The notes beneath the pieces were generated by a model that had not been told where the DNA came from, made no database searches, and saw only the letters and a program-made list of their open reading frames with translations. The position numbers were made by a program, and so were the translations under genes. This document shows, one piece after another, positions 8,087 to 16,289 of a DNA stretch of 64,000 bases (position 1 is its first letter; every line of letters begins with the position of its first letter). Source of the DNA: Roseateles terrae (GTDB taxonomy: Bacteria > Pseudomonadota > Gammaproteobacteria > Burkholderiales > Burkholderiaceae_C); NCBI RefSeq assembly GCF_014192155.1, contig NZ_JACHXO010000004.1, forward strand, positions 62,001-126,000, read 5' to 3'.

Positions 8087-8661
8087 TGAACACTAGACCC
8101 CCGATGACCCCGCAACATGAATCGTTGCTTTGGGAACTTGCAGATCGATTTTTCGCCGATCGGCACGTGCGCTACGAGGCCACGCCTCAGGTTCAAATCG
8201 ACACCATCCGGTCCATCCTCTCGGACTTCGATGCCATCGAAGCTCAACATCTCCCGGACCAGATCTACACGCACAAACGGCTGAACCTGCTCGACGCAGC
8301 CCTGGAGATTCTTTTCACGTCTCCGGAAGCCGTGGATCAAGCCAGCACGTGGGCGCTGGCGTTCGCAGCGGATGGCCTGCCGAGAATTCCCAAGCGCTTT
8401 GCGAAAAGCACACCGTTTGGCGCCGCCTGCACGCAGCTATGGATCCGGGCGCATGAGGCGATCTACCGGTTTCATCCCCAACGCGAACCGCGCTGGGACG
8501 AAGCCTTCCAACAATTTGAAGCCGCCGTGCAACGGGTCCATCAATCGCCTCGCACACATAGCGAGGGGTCGCTGATATCGGCCAAGCCCCATGTGGAGCT
8601 GTTCAAGCTTGGTCAGTCCATGCCTTGGATGACGGTCGTCGATCTTCACAGCTCTCGTTAA
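8083..8661 (+). CDS. Hypothetical protein coupled to the LprI-like gene
   Basis: A 192-residue, mostly helical soluble protein without signal peptide or membrane segment. I do not recognise its family. It starts by ATGA overlap with the preceding gene, and the next gene starts 18 bases after its stop, so the three at 7655-9228 look like one transcription unit. Trp and His residues are frequent. Function unknown. Confidence 0.65.
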   Translation: MMNTRPPMTPQHESLLWELADRFFADRHVRYEATPQVQIDTIRSILSDFDAIEAQHLPDQIYTHKRLNLLDAALEILFTSPEAVDQASTWALAFAADGLPRIPKRFAKSTPFGAACTQLWIRAHEAIYRFHPQREPRWDEAFQQFEAAVQRVHQSPRTHSEGSLISAKPHVELFKLGQSMPWMTVVDLHSSR

Positions 8662-8679
8662 TCGCGACGGTCGTAGACG

Positions 8680-9228
8680 ATGAACATTGCATGCATGGTG
8701 GCCGGTGCCGCCCTCGTTTGCAGCACCGCCGCCTGCATGGCGGCCACGGGGACCGACTTCGCCATCACCGAAGTCGCCGACAACAACAAGCTCATCCTCA
8801 TCACGGCTCAGAAACTGGATCCACATCGCGACATCCAGCTCCAGTTTCCGGACGAGCAGTCGAACATCCAGTGCTGCCAGCGCCTGAAAGCCAGCCAGTT
8901 CAGGCCGAGTCGCAAGAAGATCCTCGTCAGCAATGCGTTGACGAAGGGGCGCGCCTTCGCTTATGAGACCCGGCTCCCAGCTCGCTGGCAGTCAGGCCCG
9001 TTCATTGGCATCGCGGCGATTGGGCCGTTCAAGGCCACCGATAGCCAAACCGAACTGCTGGCCGGCAATGCCCTTCAAGGACCGTCCCTGAAGGCAACGC
9101 TATGCACCAGTTCAGAAGGCGTGCATCTGCAAGCCAGGCGAGGCGGCGAGCTTCAAACTCATCTCTATCTCTGGCTCGGGTATGACATCGCCGACCCCAC
9201 CTGCAAGAGCGATATCCGTGCGGAATGA
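8680..9228 (+). CDS. Hypothetical exported protein
   Basis: A 182-residue protein. Its N-terminus (MNIACMVAGAALVCSTAACMAA) looks like a signal peptide, with either cleavage after ACMAA or, less likely, lipidation at a Cys. The mature part has a Cys-Cys pair (NIQCCQRL) and two further Cys residues that could form disulfides in the periplasm. No family recognised. It is the third gene of the small unit starting at 7655. Confidence 0.6.
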   Translation: MNIACMVAGAALVCSTAACMAATGTDFAITEVADNNKLILITAQKLDPHRDIQLQFPDEQSNIQCCQRLKASQFRPSRKKILVSNALTKGRAFAYETRLPARWQSGPFIGIAAIGPFKATDSQTELLAGNALQGPSLKATLCTSSEGVHLQARRGGELQTHLYLWLGYDIADPTCKSDIRAE

Positions 9229-9363
9229 GGGATGCGGCAGTGACGGCATGCGCCGCTCGGAATGTCGCTTTCCGCACAGTCATACACTGACGCGTCACAG
9301 CCCCAGACCGGGCCCTTCCATGAGCCGCACCGCCCTGGGCGTGCGGTCCCTACCACGCATCGC

Positions 9364-10668
9364 TTGAACACTCTGACGCAACTGCGCGCTGGCACCCTGA
9401 AGGGTGTGCAGCGTCTCACCCTCACCGGCGCTGGGCTGACCGCCTTCCCTGAGGAGATTTACGACCTCGCGGAATCGCTGGAAATTCTCGACCTGAGCGG
9501 CAACGCGCTGCACACGCTGCCGGAAGACCTTCCGCGCCTGCACAAGTTGCGCATCCTGTTCTGCTCCAACAACCAATTCACCGAGCTGCCCGCCGTGCTG
9601 GGGCGCTGCGCGCGCTTGGAGATGATCGGTTTCAAGACGAATCAGATCCGTCACGTGCCTGAGGCGGCTCTGCCGCCGCAATTGCGTTGGCTCATCCTCA
9701 CGGACAACCAGATCGAGGCGCTGCCAGAGGCCCTCGGGCAATGCGCCCGCCTGCGAAAGCTCGCGCTGGCGGGCAACCAGCTGCGCGCATTGCCGGCCGG
9801 ACTCTCGCAATGCGAGCGGCTTGAATTGCTGCGCATCTCGGCCAATCAGTTCAACGCCCTGCCTGAGTGGCTTAGCACGATGCCGCGGTTGACCTGGCTG
9901 GCCTTCGGCGGCAACCCCTTGACCCGTCAGCGGGAGATGACTGCGCTGGCGCAGGCGCCGATTCCGGCGGTTCCGTGGGCTCGCCTGGCCCTCGACGAGT
10001 TGCTCGGTGAAGGCGCCTCCGGCCACATCTATCGCGCCCACCAGGACGATGGCACTCCCGTCGCGCTCAAACTCTTCAAAGGCGGGCTGACCAGCGATGG
10101 GCTGCCTGAGAGCGAATTGGCCGCGTGTTTGCAGGCCGGTCCCCATCCGCAACTGATCTCAGTCCAGGCCCGTCTAAGCGGTCATCCGAACCAGACGCAG
10201 GGCCTGCTGATGCCACTGATGGGTCCGTCGTTTCGCACGCTCGCCGGGCCCCCAAGCCTTGCGTCCTGCACGCGCGATGTCTATGCAGACGATCAGCGAC
10301 TGCCCGCTCCGGCGGTGATGCGAATGGCCGCCGGGCTGGCGTCCGCACTGCGGCATTTGCATGCGCGCGGATTGCTGCATGGCGACCTGTATGCCCACAA
10401 CATCCTACACGACAACGAGGGGGCGGCTTTGCTCGGCGATTTCGGTGCGGCCTCCTTCCTGGAGGCGGCCCCGGCCGGCCAGGTGGAGCGTCTCAAACGG
10501 CTGGATGTCCGCGCGTTAGGCTGTTTCTTCGAAGAGCTGCTGGACCACGGCGAACGGCTGGCTCCCGATGAGCATACGAGACTCAGTGCGTTGCGAGACG
10601 CGTGTCTGCATCCCGATCCCGCGCAGCGCCCGAGCGCGGACGACGTGGCCCTCGCGTTGGAACACTGA
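9364..10668 (+). CDS. Leucine-rich-repeat protein kinase
   Basis: About 434 residues. The N-terminal half holds about seven 23-residue leucine-rich repeats (LxxLxLSGNxLxxLPxxL). The C-terminal half is a protein kinase domain: glycine loop LGEGASG, ATP-binding K236 in VALKLF, catalytic loop HGDLYAHN (D341, N346) and DFG at 359-361, so the catalytic residues are intact. The architecture is that of the bacterial LRR-kinase family seen in Pseudomonas and Burkholderiales; substrates are not established. I place the start at TTG 9364 because relatives begin with a similar xxTLxQLRAGxL segment; an in-frame ATG at 9262 would add 34 low-complexity residues. No membrane segment is present. Confidence 0.85.
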   Translation: MNTLTQLRAGTLKGVQRLTLTGAGLTAFPEEIYDLAESLEILDLSGNALHTLPEDLPRLHKLRILFCSNNQFTELPAVLGRCARLEMIGFKTNQIRHVPEAALPPQLRWLILTDNQIEALPEALGQCARLRKLALAGNQLRALPAGLSQCERLELLRISANQFNALPEWLSTMPRLTWLAFGGNPLTRQREMTALAQAPIPAVPWARLALDELLGEGASGHIYRAHQDDGTPVALKLFKGGLTSDGLPESELAACLQAGPHPQLISVQARLSGHPNQTQGLLMPLMGPSFRTLAGPPSLASCTRDVYADDQRLPAPAVMRMAAGLASALRHLHARGLLHGDLYAHNILHDNEGAALLGDFGAASFLEAAPAGQVERLKRLDVRALGCFFEELLDHGERLAPDEHTRLSALRDACLHPDPAQRPSADDVALALEH

Positions 10669-10711
10669 GTTGCGGCCCGGTCTTCGCTGGCTCGTCGAAG
10701 TGATGCAATGC

Positions 10712-10741
10712 CTGCATGCGCGGCTCCCGCCGCGCATGCAG
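10712..10741. terminator. Hairpin between convergent genes
   Basis: CTGCATGCGCGG (10712-10723) and CCGCGCATGCAG (10730-10741) form a perfect 12-bp stem with a 6-base loop. It sits between the LRR-kinase stop and the PKD lipoprotein stop. It lacks a T-run on either side, so it may be a Rho-assisted or mRNA-end-protecting hairpin. Confidence 0.55.
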
Positions 10742-10746
10742 TACTC

Positions 10747-13044
10747 TCAGCGCGTGATCACGTAGTAGCCCGTGCCGGCGCCCGGCGTGGCGCTGCCGGT
10801 CTGCACCAGCAGCACATGGCGGCCGGTCGCCGAGTGGAACACCTTGACGCCATAGCTCTGCACACCGCCAATCATCGGCAGCGACAGGTCCGGCTGCGGA
10901 AGTTGCAGCGAGGTCGTGAAGCGCTTGTAGACCGAAGCGTAGGTCCAGGTGTAGTTCACGCCCTGGTAGGACGCGCCAGTGGCCGGCTCCAGCGCCAGCG
11001 TTTCGTCCAGCGCGGTGTTGTTGGTCAGGCTGTAGACCCCGCGAGTGACACCGGACAGACGGCCCAGGTAGCGCAGATCCGACGTACGGTAGAAGGTGGC
11101 GCTGGCGGTGAACAGCAGGTCCTGGACCTCACTCAGGAACATTGGCGTGGCCATCGCGAATTCGCCGTGATAGGGCGACTCGCCCGCTCCGGTGATCTTG
11201 TGCGCGACCGGATCGAAGTCGTAGTAGCTGATGTCCGCCGGGGACAGCCCCTGTGACAGCACGAACACCTTGTTCAGCTTGCCGGCGATGACGCCGTACT
11301 GCGTTCCGTAGAAGGTGCCGAAGTAGCCACTGGACGTGTCCACGACATCACCCGTGCGGCCATTGATCATGGTGACGGCCGGGCGCACCCATTGGTCGCC
11401 GCCGATCAGCGAAACAAAGCCGCCGTCGTCCACAAACGCATCGGTCTGGGCGCCGAAGGTGGTGAAGGTGCGCACCAAGGTCATCGTCTGCAAATCCACC
11501 AGCGATGCCATCCCCTCGTGCAGCACGACTGCCAGCAGGCCATTGGGGCTGAGGCTGTAGTTCTTCACGGGCGCGGGCAGCACGACCGATTGGGTCACAC
11601 CGGTGAACGGGTCGACCAGGCGCAGGGCAGTCGGACTTTGCGAGGTGACCACGATCTTGTCCAGACTGCTGTCGTAGCGGGCTTCGCCCGGCGTGAAACC
11701 GAGTGGGACCTGGCTGGCGATCGAGGCGAGCGCGCGGATCTCCACGGCGCGCTGCACCGTGGCACGGCCGTCCGATACCGAGACGGTGGCCTGGTAGACG
11801 CCGACCACATCGGGCACCAGCGACAGCGCCGGTGTGGCGGCATTCGCGATCGTGGCCGTGCTGCCGGCTGGGCGGGCGTCCAGTTGCCACTGGTAGGTCA
11901 GAGGGTCGCCATCGCCGTCATAGCTCAGGGCGGCCGTGGCAAGCACCGTGCCGCCAATCTCGACGGTCACGCGGGTGTGGTCCAGGACCACCACCGGGGC
12001 ATCGTTGCCGACCATCATGGTCACCGAGCGCTCGGAGAAGGCGCCGGAGGTGTCCGTGACACGGAGGCGGAAGACGTAGTTGCCTTGCACATCCGGGGTG
12101 ATGGACGGCGTCGCGGTGCTCAGGCTGGACAGCGTGGCGCTGCTGCCGCTGGGACGGCTGTCCAGGCTCCACAGATACGTGAGCGTGTCGCCGTCAGCGT
12201 CGACGCTGCTGTCGCCGCGGAAGGTCACGATGGTGCCGACCGGCACCTTAAAACCGGGGGCGGTCGGCAGCGCCACCGGCGTCGCATTGGAGGCGATGGC
12301 GGCGGTAGGGGCGCGGTTGTTGGCGCGGATCGTGGTGAGCTTTTCCGACTTCGCACCGGCGGCGTCGGTGACGGCCAGCTTGATGACGTAGTCACCCAGA
12401 ACGTCCGGTGACAACGCAGTGGTGGTCGCCGCGGTGCTACTCAAGGTCGCGGTGCTGGCGTCCGGGCGGCTGACCAGCGTCCACGCCCGGGAAGCTATCG
12501 GGCCTTCCGGGTCGCTGGCGCTGCTGCTGTCCAGCTGCACGACATAGCCCACGGATGTCGTGATGGTGCTGGGCGCGGCTTGCATCACCACCGGGGTCAC
12601 CTGCACCACCGTGCCGGGGGTTGGCGGCGTGTTGTCCGCCACCACCCTCACTTGCTGCGTGGCCTGGCCGTTACGCGCGTCGATGACCTTCAGGGAAAAG
12701 ACGTACGAGCCGAGGACGTCGGGGTGGAACTCCAGCACCTGTACGGCGGCATCCGCAATGACCAGGGTGCTGCCGGCGGGCTTGCTGGTGAGCGCCCAGC
12801 TATAGGTGAGCGCGTCCTTGTCCGGATCGACGCTGCTGCCGGCATCGAGGCGGACCAGGCCGCCCAGGCTGGCGCCCACGCTGTCGCCGGTGGCGTTCGC
12901 GCGCACATCGCCGCTGCTGAGTACGGCGACCTTCGGGGGCTGGTTGGGGGCGTCCGAGCCGCCTCCGCCGCCACAGGCTGACAGTGCCAAAAGGACGAAC
13001 GAAGACAGCAGGGCGCGGTGCGCCTTGCCCAAGAAGCGTTGCAT
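10747..13044 (-). CDS. PKD-repeat lipoprotein with C-terminal propeller-like region
   Basis: A 765-residue lipoprotein. The signal peptide ends in a lipobox (LSAC, C24) followed by a Gly-rich stretch, so it should be lipid-anchored. Residues about 35-440 hold four Ig-like/PKD-type repeats of about 100 residues, each with a (D/S)xDGDxLTYxWxLxxRPxGSxA core and a DVxGxYxxxLxVxD strand. The last 320 residues contain beta-rich segments (VKNYSLSPNGLLAVVLHEG) suggestive of a propeller. The family is seen as surface or periplasmic adhesion or scaffold proteins; the exact role is unknown. GGGAGA lies 6 bases before the ATG. A sigma-70 promoter is visible upstream. Confidence 0.8.
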   Translation of the reverse strand: MQRFLGKAHRALLSSFVLLALSACGGGGGSDAPNQPPKVAVLSSGDVRANATGDSVGASLGGLVRLDAGSSVDPDKDALTYSWALTSKPAGSTLVIADAAVQVLEFHPDVLGSYVFSLKVIDARNGQATQQVRVVADNTPPTPGTVVQVTPVVMQAAPSTITTSVGYVVQLDSSSASDPEGPIASRAWTLVSRPDASTATLSSTAATTTALSPDVLGDYVIKLAVTDAAGAKSEKLTTIRANNRAPTAAIASNATPVALPTAPGFKVPVGTIVTFRGDSSVDADGDTLTYLWSLDSRPSGSSATLSSLSTATPSITPDVQGNYVFRLRVTDTSGAFSERSVTMMVGNDAPVVVLDHTRVTVEIGGTVLATAALSYDGDGDPLTYQWQLDARPAGSTATIANAATPALSLVPDVVGVYQATVSVSDGRATVQRAVEIRALASIASQVPLGFTPGEARYDSSLDKIVVTSQSPTALRLVDPFTGVTQSVVLPAPVKNYSLSPNGLLAVVLHEGMASLVDLQTMTLVRTFTTFGAQTDAFVDDGGFVSLIGGDQWVRPAVTMINGRTGDVVDTSSGYFGTFYGTQYGVIAGKLNKVFVLSQGLSPADISYYDFDPVAHKITGAGESPYHGEFAMATPMFLSEVQDLLFTASATFYRTSDLRYLGRLSGVTRGVYSLTNNTALDETLALEPATGASYQGVNYTWTYASVYKRFTTSLQLPQPDLSLPMIGGVQSYGVKVFHSATGRHVLLVQTGSATPGAGTGYYVITR

Positions 13045-13093
13045 GTGATTTCTCCCTCAAGCTCGCCGGGGTCTGACGCCCCGGGGCGGGCGG

Positions 13094-13121
13094 ATTGTAT
13101 GGACGATTGCTGGCCTGTAAA
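13094..13121 (-). promoter_or_regulatory. Sigma-70 promoter of the PKD lipoprotein gene
   Basis: On the minus strand TTTACA (13121-13116) and TACAAT (13099-13094) are separated by 16 bases, each one mismatch from consensus. The predicted start near 13087 gives a leader of about 43 bases. Confidence 0.6.
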
Positions 13122-13154
13122 TGCCAGGTCGCACACCCGAAATGGGGAGATCCG

Positions 13155-13337
13155 TCACGCCCTCAGGGTCGCGGGAGTCAAGGCAGCTTGTAAATCGTCC
13201 GCACTTGGGACGCATGCAGATCGCGTCGATGCCGGCGTCTGCTGTGGCTGTGGCCGCAGTTGTGGCTGTGACGGCGCAGCGCAGCCAGCCAAGATGGCCA
13301 GCGCAGAAGTAACGCCAACGAGGGCAGCTGGCTTCAA
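13155..13337 (-). CDS. Putative small lipoprotein
   Basis: About 60 residues. The N-terminus has a hydrophobic stretch ending in a lipobox (AILAGC), followed by a Pro/Gln-rich linker and a short C-terminal region with one more Cys. The start is uncertain: TTG at 13337 has GGGAAG just upstream, and a GTG at 13364 would add 9 residues. It follows the gene at 13373-13843 by only a few bases and may be co-transcribed with it. No family recognised; the short length keeps confidence modest. Confidence 0.45.
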   Translation of the reverse strand: MKPAALVGVTSALAILAGCAAPSQPQLRPQPQQTPASTRSACVPSADDLQAALTPATLRA

Positions 13338-13372
13338 TTCACTTCCCAGCCCAGCAGACCCCACCCGGGGCG

Positions 13373-13843
13373 TCAGTCCATCTGCTCACGCAGCTGCTTC
13401 GCCTTGTCCCGATAGAACTTGGCAGACGCCTTGTTCCCCGCACGCTCAAAGCGGTCCGCCGCTGCGGCCGCGGCTTTGGCCGCGTCTTCGAACGACTTGA
13501 TGATCAGGCTACGGTCATCCGTGTCGATCAGCTTCCCGCCACGAAACTCGCCAGCGCCAAACCCTTGGCCAGGCTCGTCCAGCACGCCGAGCGTCAGCTC
13601 GCCCTTGACGACGCGGCCGAAGAACATGCGCTTGACCGTCGCGCCGTCCTGCTCTTTCAGCACGCCAAGGCCATTGGCGGTGTCACCGGTGCAATCGCCG
13701 TCCCAACGCATCGAAGAAGCGGCCCAGCCTTCGGGCGCCGTCGCCACACGGCAACCCGCCCAGGAGGCCACGCTCGTGGTCGCAAGGGCCGCGGCCACGA
13801 TGACAGTGCGAAGAAAAACATCAGACTTCAGCATGATGAACAC
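13373..13843 (-). CDS. Hypothetical exported protein with MORN-like segment
   Basis: About 156 residues. The signal peptide is MLKSDVFLRTVIVAAALATTSVASWA. Two Cys flank a Trp-containing loop (CRVATAPEGWAASSMRWDGDC), then GDTANGLGVLKEQDG resembles one MORN-type turn. The C-terminus is an Ala-rich helix (ADRFERAGNKASAKFYRDKAKQLREQMD). The start is GTG at 13843 with AAGGAA close by, or ATG nine bases later. No function can be assigned. Confidence 0.6.
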   Translation of the reverse strand: MFIMLKSDVFLRTVIVAAALATTSVASWAGCRVATAPEGWAASSMRWDGDCTGDTANGLGVLKEQDGATVKRMFFGRVVKGELTLGVLDEPGQGFGAGEFRGGKLIDTDDRSLIIKSFEDAAKAAAAAADRFERAGNKASAKFYRDKAKQLREQMD

Positions 13844-13868
13844 GGTTCCTTTTGCCTGCAGTATGGCA

Positions 13869-14858
13869 TCACGTCAGGCGAGGCGCCCATTGCTGGATCA
13901 GTTGCTTGCCCGCCTCGAAGTGCATCGCATCTTCCGTGCGGAACGCAGCACCCCAATACCATCCATGGCGGTTGAAGATCGGTGCAATGAGCGTCAGCCC
14001 CATCTGCACCTGATTGTCACCGCGCACATCCAGCCGATTGTTCAGCTTCAGGTCGATGGCCGTCCCCCAGGAATGGTTGGAGATGGAACGGCTGCTCCCC
14101 CGGATATTGCGGCAGCACAACATGCCGGCCGTGCTGAGGGATTCATAGACAAGCGGCTGCTCAACCCGGATGTCGTCCATCACCTTTTGCAGACTCTCCA
14201 CCGCAACATCCAGCCCGGTGACCTTGAACGGGCCCACCGACCGTGCCACCACGATATGGCGCTTGAGCTTCTGGTTGGTCAGCGGCTGGCAATCCTGCGA
14301 ATACGTCTCGCGCGGATTGCCCAGGGTCTGCACCATGAACGACGAGGAGACCGCCTGCAGACCGGGATTCATCAGATGCCGTTCCGGAACGGCGACATAG
14401 GACGACAGCAATGCCTTGCTGGCAGCAGTGTTGGTGCCGGCGGCCTGGGCGACCACGGCTGGCTGCTGCACCGTCGGCTGCGCTGGAGCGGCAGCGGCCA
14501 CGGGCGTCGAGGCGGCCGGGCGTGCAGCAGAAGCGGCAGCGTGCGCCGGCGCGGCCGGACGGGTGGCAGCGCTTGCGGCTGGGTGACGCGCCGCGCCAGC
14601 GGAAGCCGTGGAAGCCGTGGACGCCGCCGAGGCCGTCAGGCGACGCAGCGTCTGACCGTTCGGATCCACGCGGCCGTCCGGCTTGCCCATGAAGCCGCTC
14701 TGGAACTTCAGAATGCCGTTGACGGTCAAAGGCCCGCAACGCCCATCGATCTGCCCCGGGTACAAACGGCGCGTCACCAGCAGGCGCTGGATGGCGACCA
14801 CATCGGATTGACGATTGGCGGCAGCGACGCCGACGGCTCCAGTAAGGTGAACTTGCAC
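13869..14858 (-). CDS. Peptidoglycan-binding M15 (VanY-like) peptidase
   Basis: A 329-residue protein. Residues about 15-75 form a peptidoglycan-binding repeat (SDVVAIQRLLV...GRCGPLTVNGILKFQSGF). An Ala/Pro-rich linker follows, then an M15-type domain with zinc ligands H262 and D269 (in NHSWGTAID) and H313 (in DAMHFE). The family cleaves peptidoglycan cross-bridges or D-Ala-D-Ala peptides. No signal peptide is seen after the GTG start at 14858. Export might use another system (PGB-M15 proteins also occur as secreted effectors or lysins), or the N-terminus is mis-set. The 160 bases between this gene and the acetyltransferase gene to its right hold nothing recognisable. Confidence 0.8.
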   Translation of the reverse strand: MQVHLTGAVGVAAANRQSDVVAIQRLLVTRRLYPGQIDGRCGPLTVNGILKFQSGFMGKPDGRVDPNGQTLRRLTASAASTASTASAGAARHPAASAATRPAAPAHAAASAARPAASTPVAAAAPAQPTVQQPAVVAQAAGTNTAASKALLSSYVAVPERHLMNPGLQAVSSSFMVQTLGNPRETYSQDCQPLTNQKLKRHIVVARSVGPFKVTGLDVAVESLQKVMDDIRVEQPLVYESLSTAGMLCCRNIRGSSRSISNHSWGTAIDLKLNNRLDVRGDNQVQMGLTLIAPIFNRHGWYWGAAFRTEDAMHFEAGKQLIQQWAPRLT

Positions 14859-15018
14859 AAAACCACCCGCAACTTGAATGTGATGGCGAATTCTCCGGCG
14901 GCATCCGCGATGGCGGTGGTGACGAAAGTCAGGTGCCCCCCTGGCCTGGGTCCCGGTGCCGCCCTGTCCGCCGGCGATCGACCGTTGTATTTGGGCATCA
15001 GGGCGCCGCGGCGCGGGC

Positions 15019-15561
15019 TCAGGCAGTCAAACCCGCCCTTTCCGCATGGGCCTCGAAGCACAGCACGTCAAACCACGCTCCGCCAATCTCGAAGCTGCGA
15101 AAGGACCGGCCAAACTGGACGAATCCGTTGCGTTGCAACACCCGGACCGAGCCGGCGTTGTCGGCGCGAGCGCGCGCCTCCACCCGCATCAGCCTTAGCG
15201 GCCCCAGCGCCTGCGCGAGCACGAGCTTGACGGCCTGGCTGGCGTAACCCTTGCCGTTGTCTGCCTCGCCAATGCGATATCCCAGTTCACACGAATGAAA
15301 GTGCTGCCGACGGACATGGCTCAGATTGACCCGCCCCACCAGGCGCCCGGCCCCATCGCGAATCAGGTATTGGTAGCCCCGGTCCTGCTCGGCGTCCCGT
15401 AACGCCTCGGCCACTGCGACCTCGACGCCCCCGTCTTCGTAATACGCCGGGGGACGCGCATTGATGCGGGACTCGAAGAACTGGCGGTTGGCAAGCTCAA
15501 ACCGGCGCAGATCTTCAACGTCCCGCTCGGTGATGAGATGAATGCTGGCAGGCGCTGTCAT
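15019..15561 (-). CDS. GNAT acetyltransferase, RimJ/RimL type
   Basis: A 180-residue cytoplasmic protein with the GNAT fold. [10 protein letters not shown] is followed by [21 protein letters not shown], where the acetyl-CoA pyrophosphate-binding signature (R/Q)xxGxA corresponds to [28 protein letters not shown] is the typical RimJ/RimL C-terminal motif. It probably acetylates an N-terminus or a small-molecule amine; the substrate cannot be read from sequence. Confidence 0.85.
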   Translation of the reverse strand: MTAPASIHLITERDVEDLRRFELANRQFFESRINARPPAYYEDGGVEVAVAEALRDAEQDRGYQYLIRDGAGRLVGRVNLSHVRRQHFHSCELGYRIGEADNGKGYASQAVKLVLAQALGPLRLMRVEARARADNAGSVRVLQRNGFVQFGRSFRSFEIGGAWFDVLCFEAHAERAGLTA

Positions 15562-15746
15562 TGCGCGCGTCCCAGGTTCATCGAAAGGATCGCGAGGGTG
15601 TCAGTCATCCAGGGTTCCATCAAATATTCACCAAACGATTGAACCCTGCAACCTGCCTCGGCGCAAGTCTCCACGCTCCGTGGGCCCCGCCACGCGAAAA
15701 TGCGCCATCGCGTCCTCGTGACGCCCCGCTTCCGCTCATCTCTTTC

Positions 15747-16091
15747 ATGTCCACCTTGCCCCCCTGCCCCCAATGCCAGTCGGCCTACACCTACGAGGAC
15801 GGCGCTCAGCTCGTCTGCCCGGAGTGCGGCCACGAGTGGTCCGCCACAGTCGCCGCCGAGGCGCCTACTGAAGACGTGCGCGTCATCCGCGACGCAGTGG
15901 GCAACGTGCTCGCCGATGGCGACACCGTCACCGTGATCAAAGACCTGAAGATCAAAGGCTCGTCTCTGGTCGTGAAGGTTGGCACCAAGGTCAAAAACAT
16001 CCGCCTGACCGACGGCGATCACGACATCGACTGCAAGATCGATGGCATCGGCGCCATGGGGCTGAAGTCGGAGTTTGTGAAGAAGCTGTGA
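15747..16091 (+). CDS. yjdM: YjdM/PhnA-family zinc-ribbon protein
   Basis: A 114-residue protein. The N-terminal zinc ribbon ([25 protein letters not shown]) has four Cys, and the C-terminal PhnA domain contains the conserved [31 protein letters not shown]. The start at 15747 ([10 protein letters not shown]) matches the family; the open frame upstream is spurious. Once linked to alkylphosphonate use, the family has no proven enzymatic role. It is followed by a strong Pho box that belongs to the next gene. Confidence 0.92.
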   Translation: MSTLPPCPQCQSAYTYEDGAQLVCPECGHEWSATVAAEAPTEDVRVIRDAVGNVLADGDTVTVIKDLKIKGSSLVVKVGTKVKNIRLTDGDHDIDCKIDGIGAMGLKSEFVKKL

Positions 16092-16127
16092 TGCAGTCGG
16101 GCGTCTGCGGCCCGTTGCTCGGCGCCC

Positions 16128-16161
16128 CTGTCACACAACTGTCATTGACCCGACACATACT
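16128..16161 (+). promoter_or_regulatory. Pho box with -10 element (PhoB-type promoter)
   Basis: CTGTCACACAACTGTCAT (16128-16145) matches the Pho-box consensus CTGTCATAWAWCTGTCAY at 16 of 18 positions, with both TGTCA half sites intact. Ten bases further lies CATACT (16156-16161), a -10 element at the spacing typical of PhoB-activated promoters. Transcription would start near 16168 and run into the gene at 16290 through a leader of about 120 bases. Confidence 0.75.
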
Positions 16162-16289
16162 CCGGATCACCAAAACAACAAGAAGAGACAAACATCCGAA
16201 ACCACCCTCAGAACAAGAGCGGCAGGTCCCCAGAGACCCACAACCGCCGTCCCGAACGCAACGACGTTCTTTCTCGATGCCTCCGGCGC

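Noticed and set aside
14774-15061. 95-codon open frame before the M15 peptidase
   Set aside because: Overlaps the peptidoglycan-binding domain in another frame and has no recognisable features or ribosome site.
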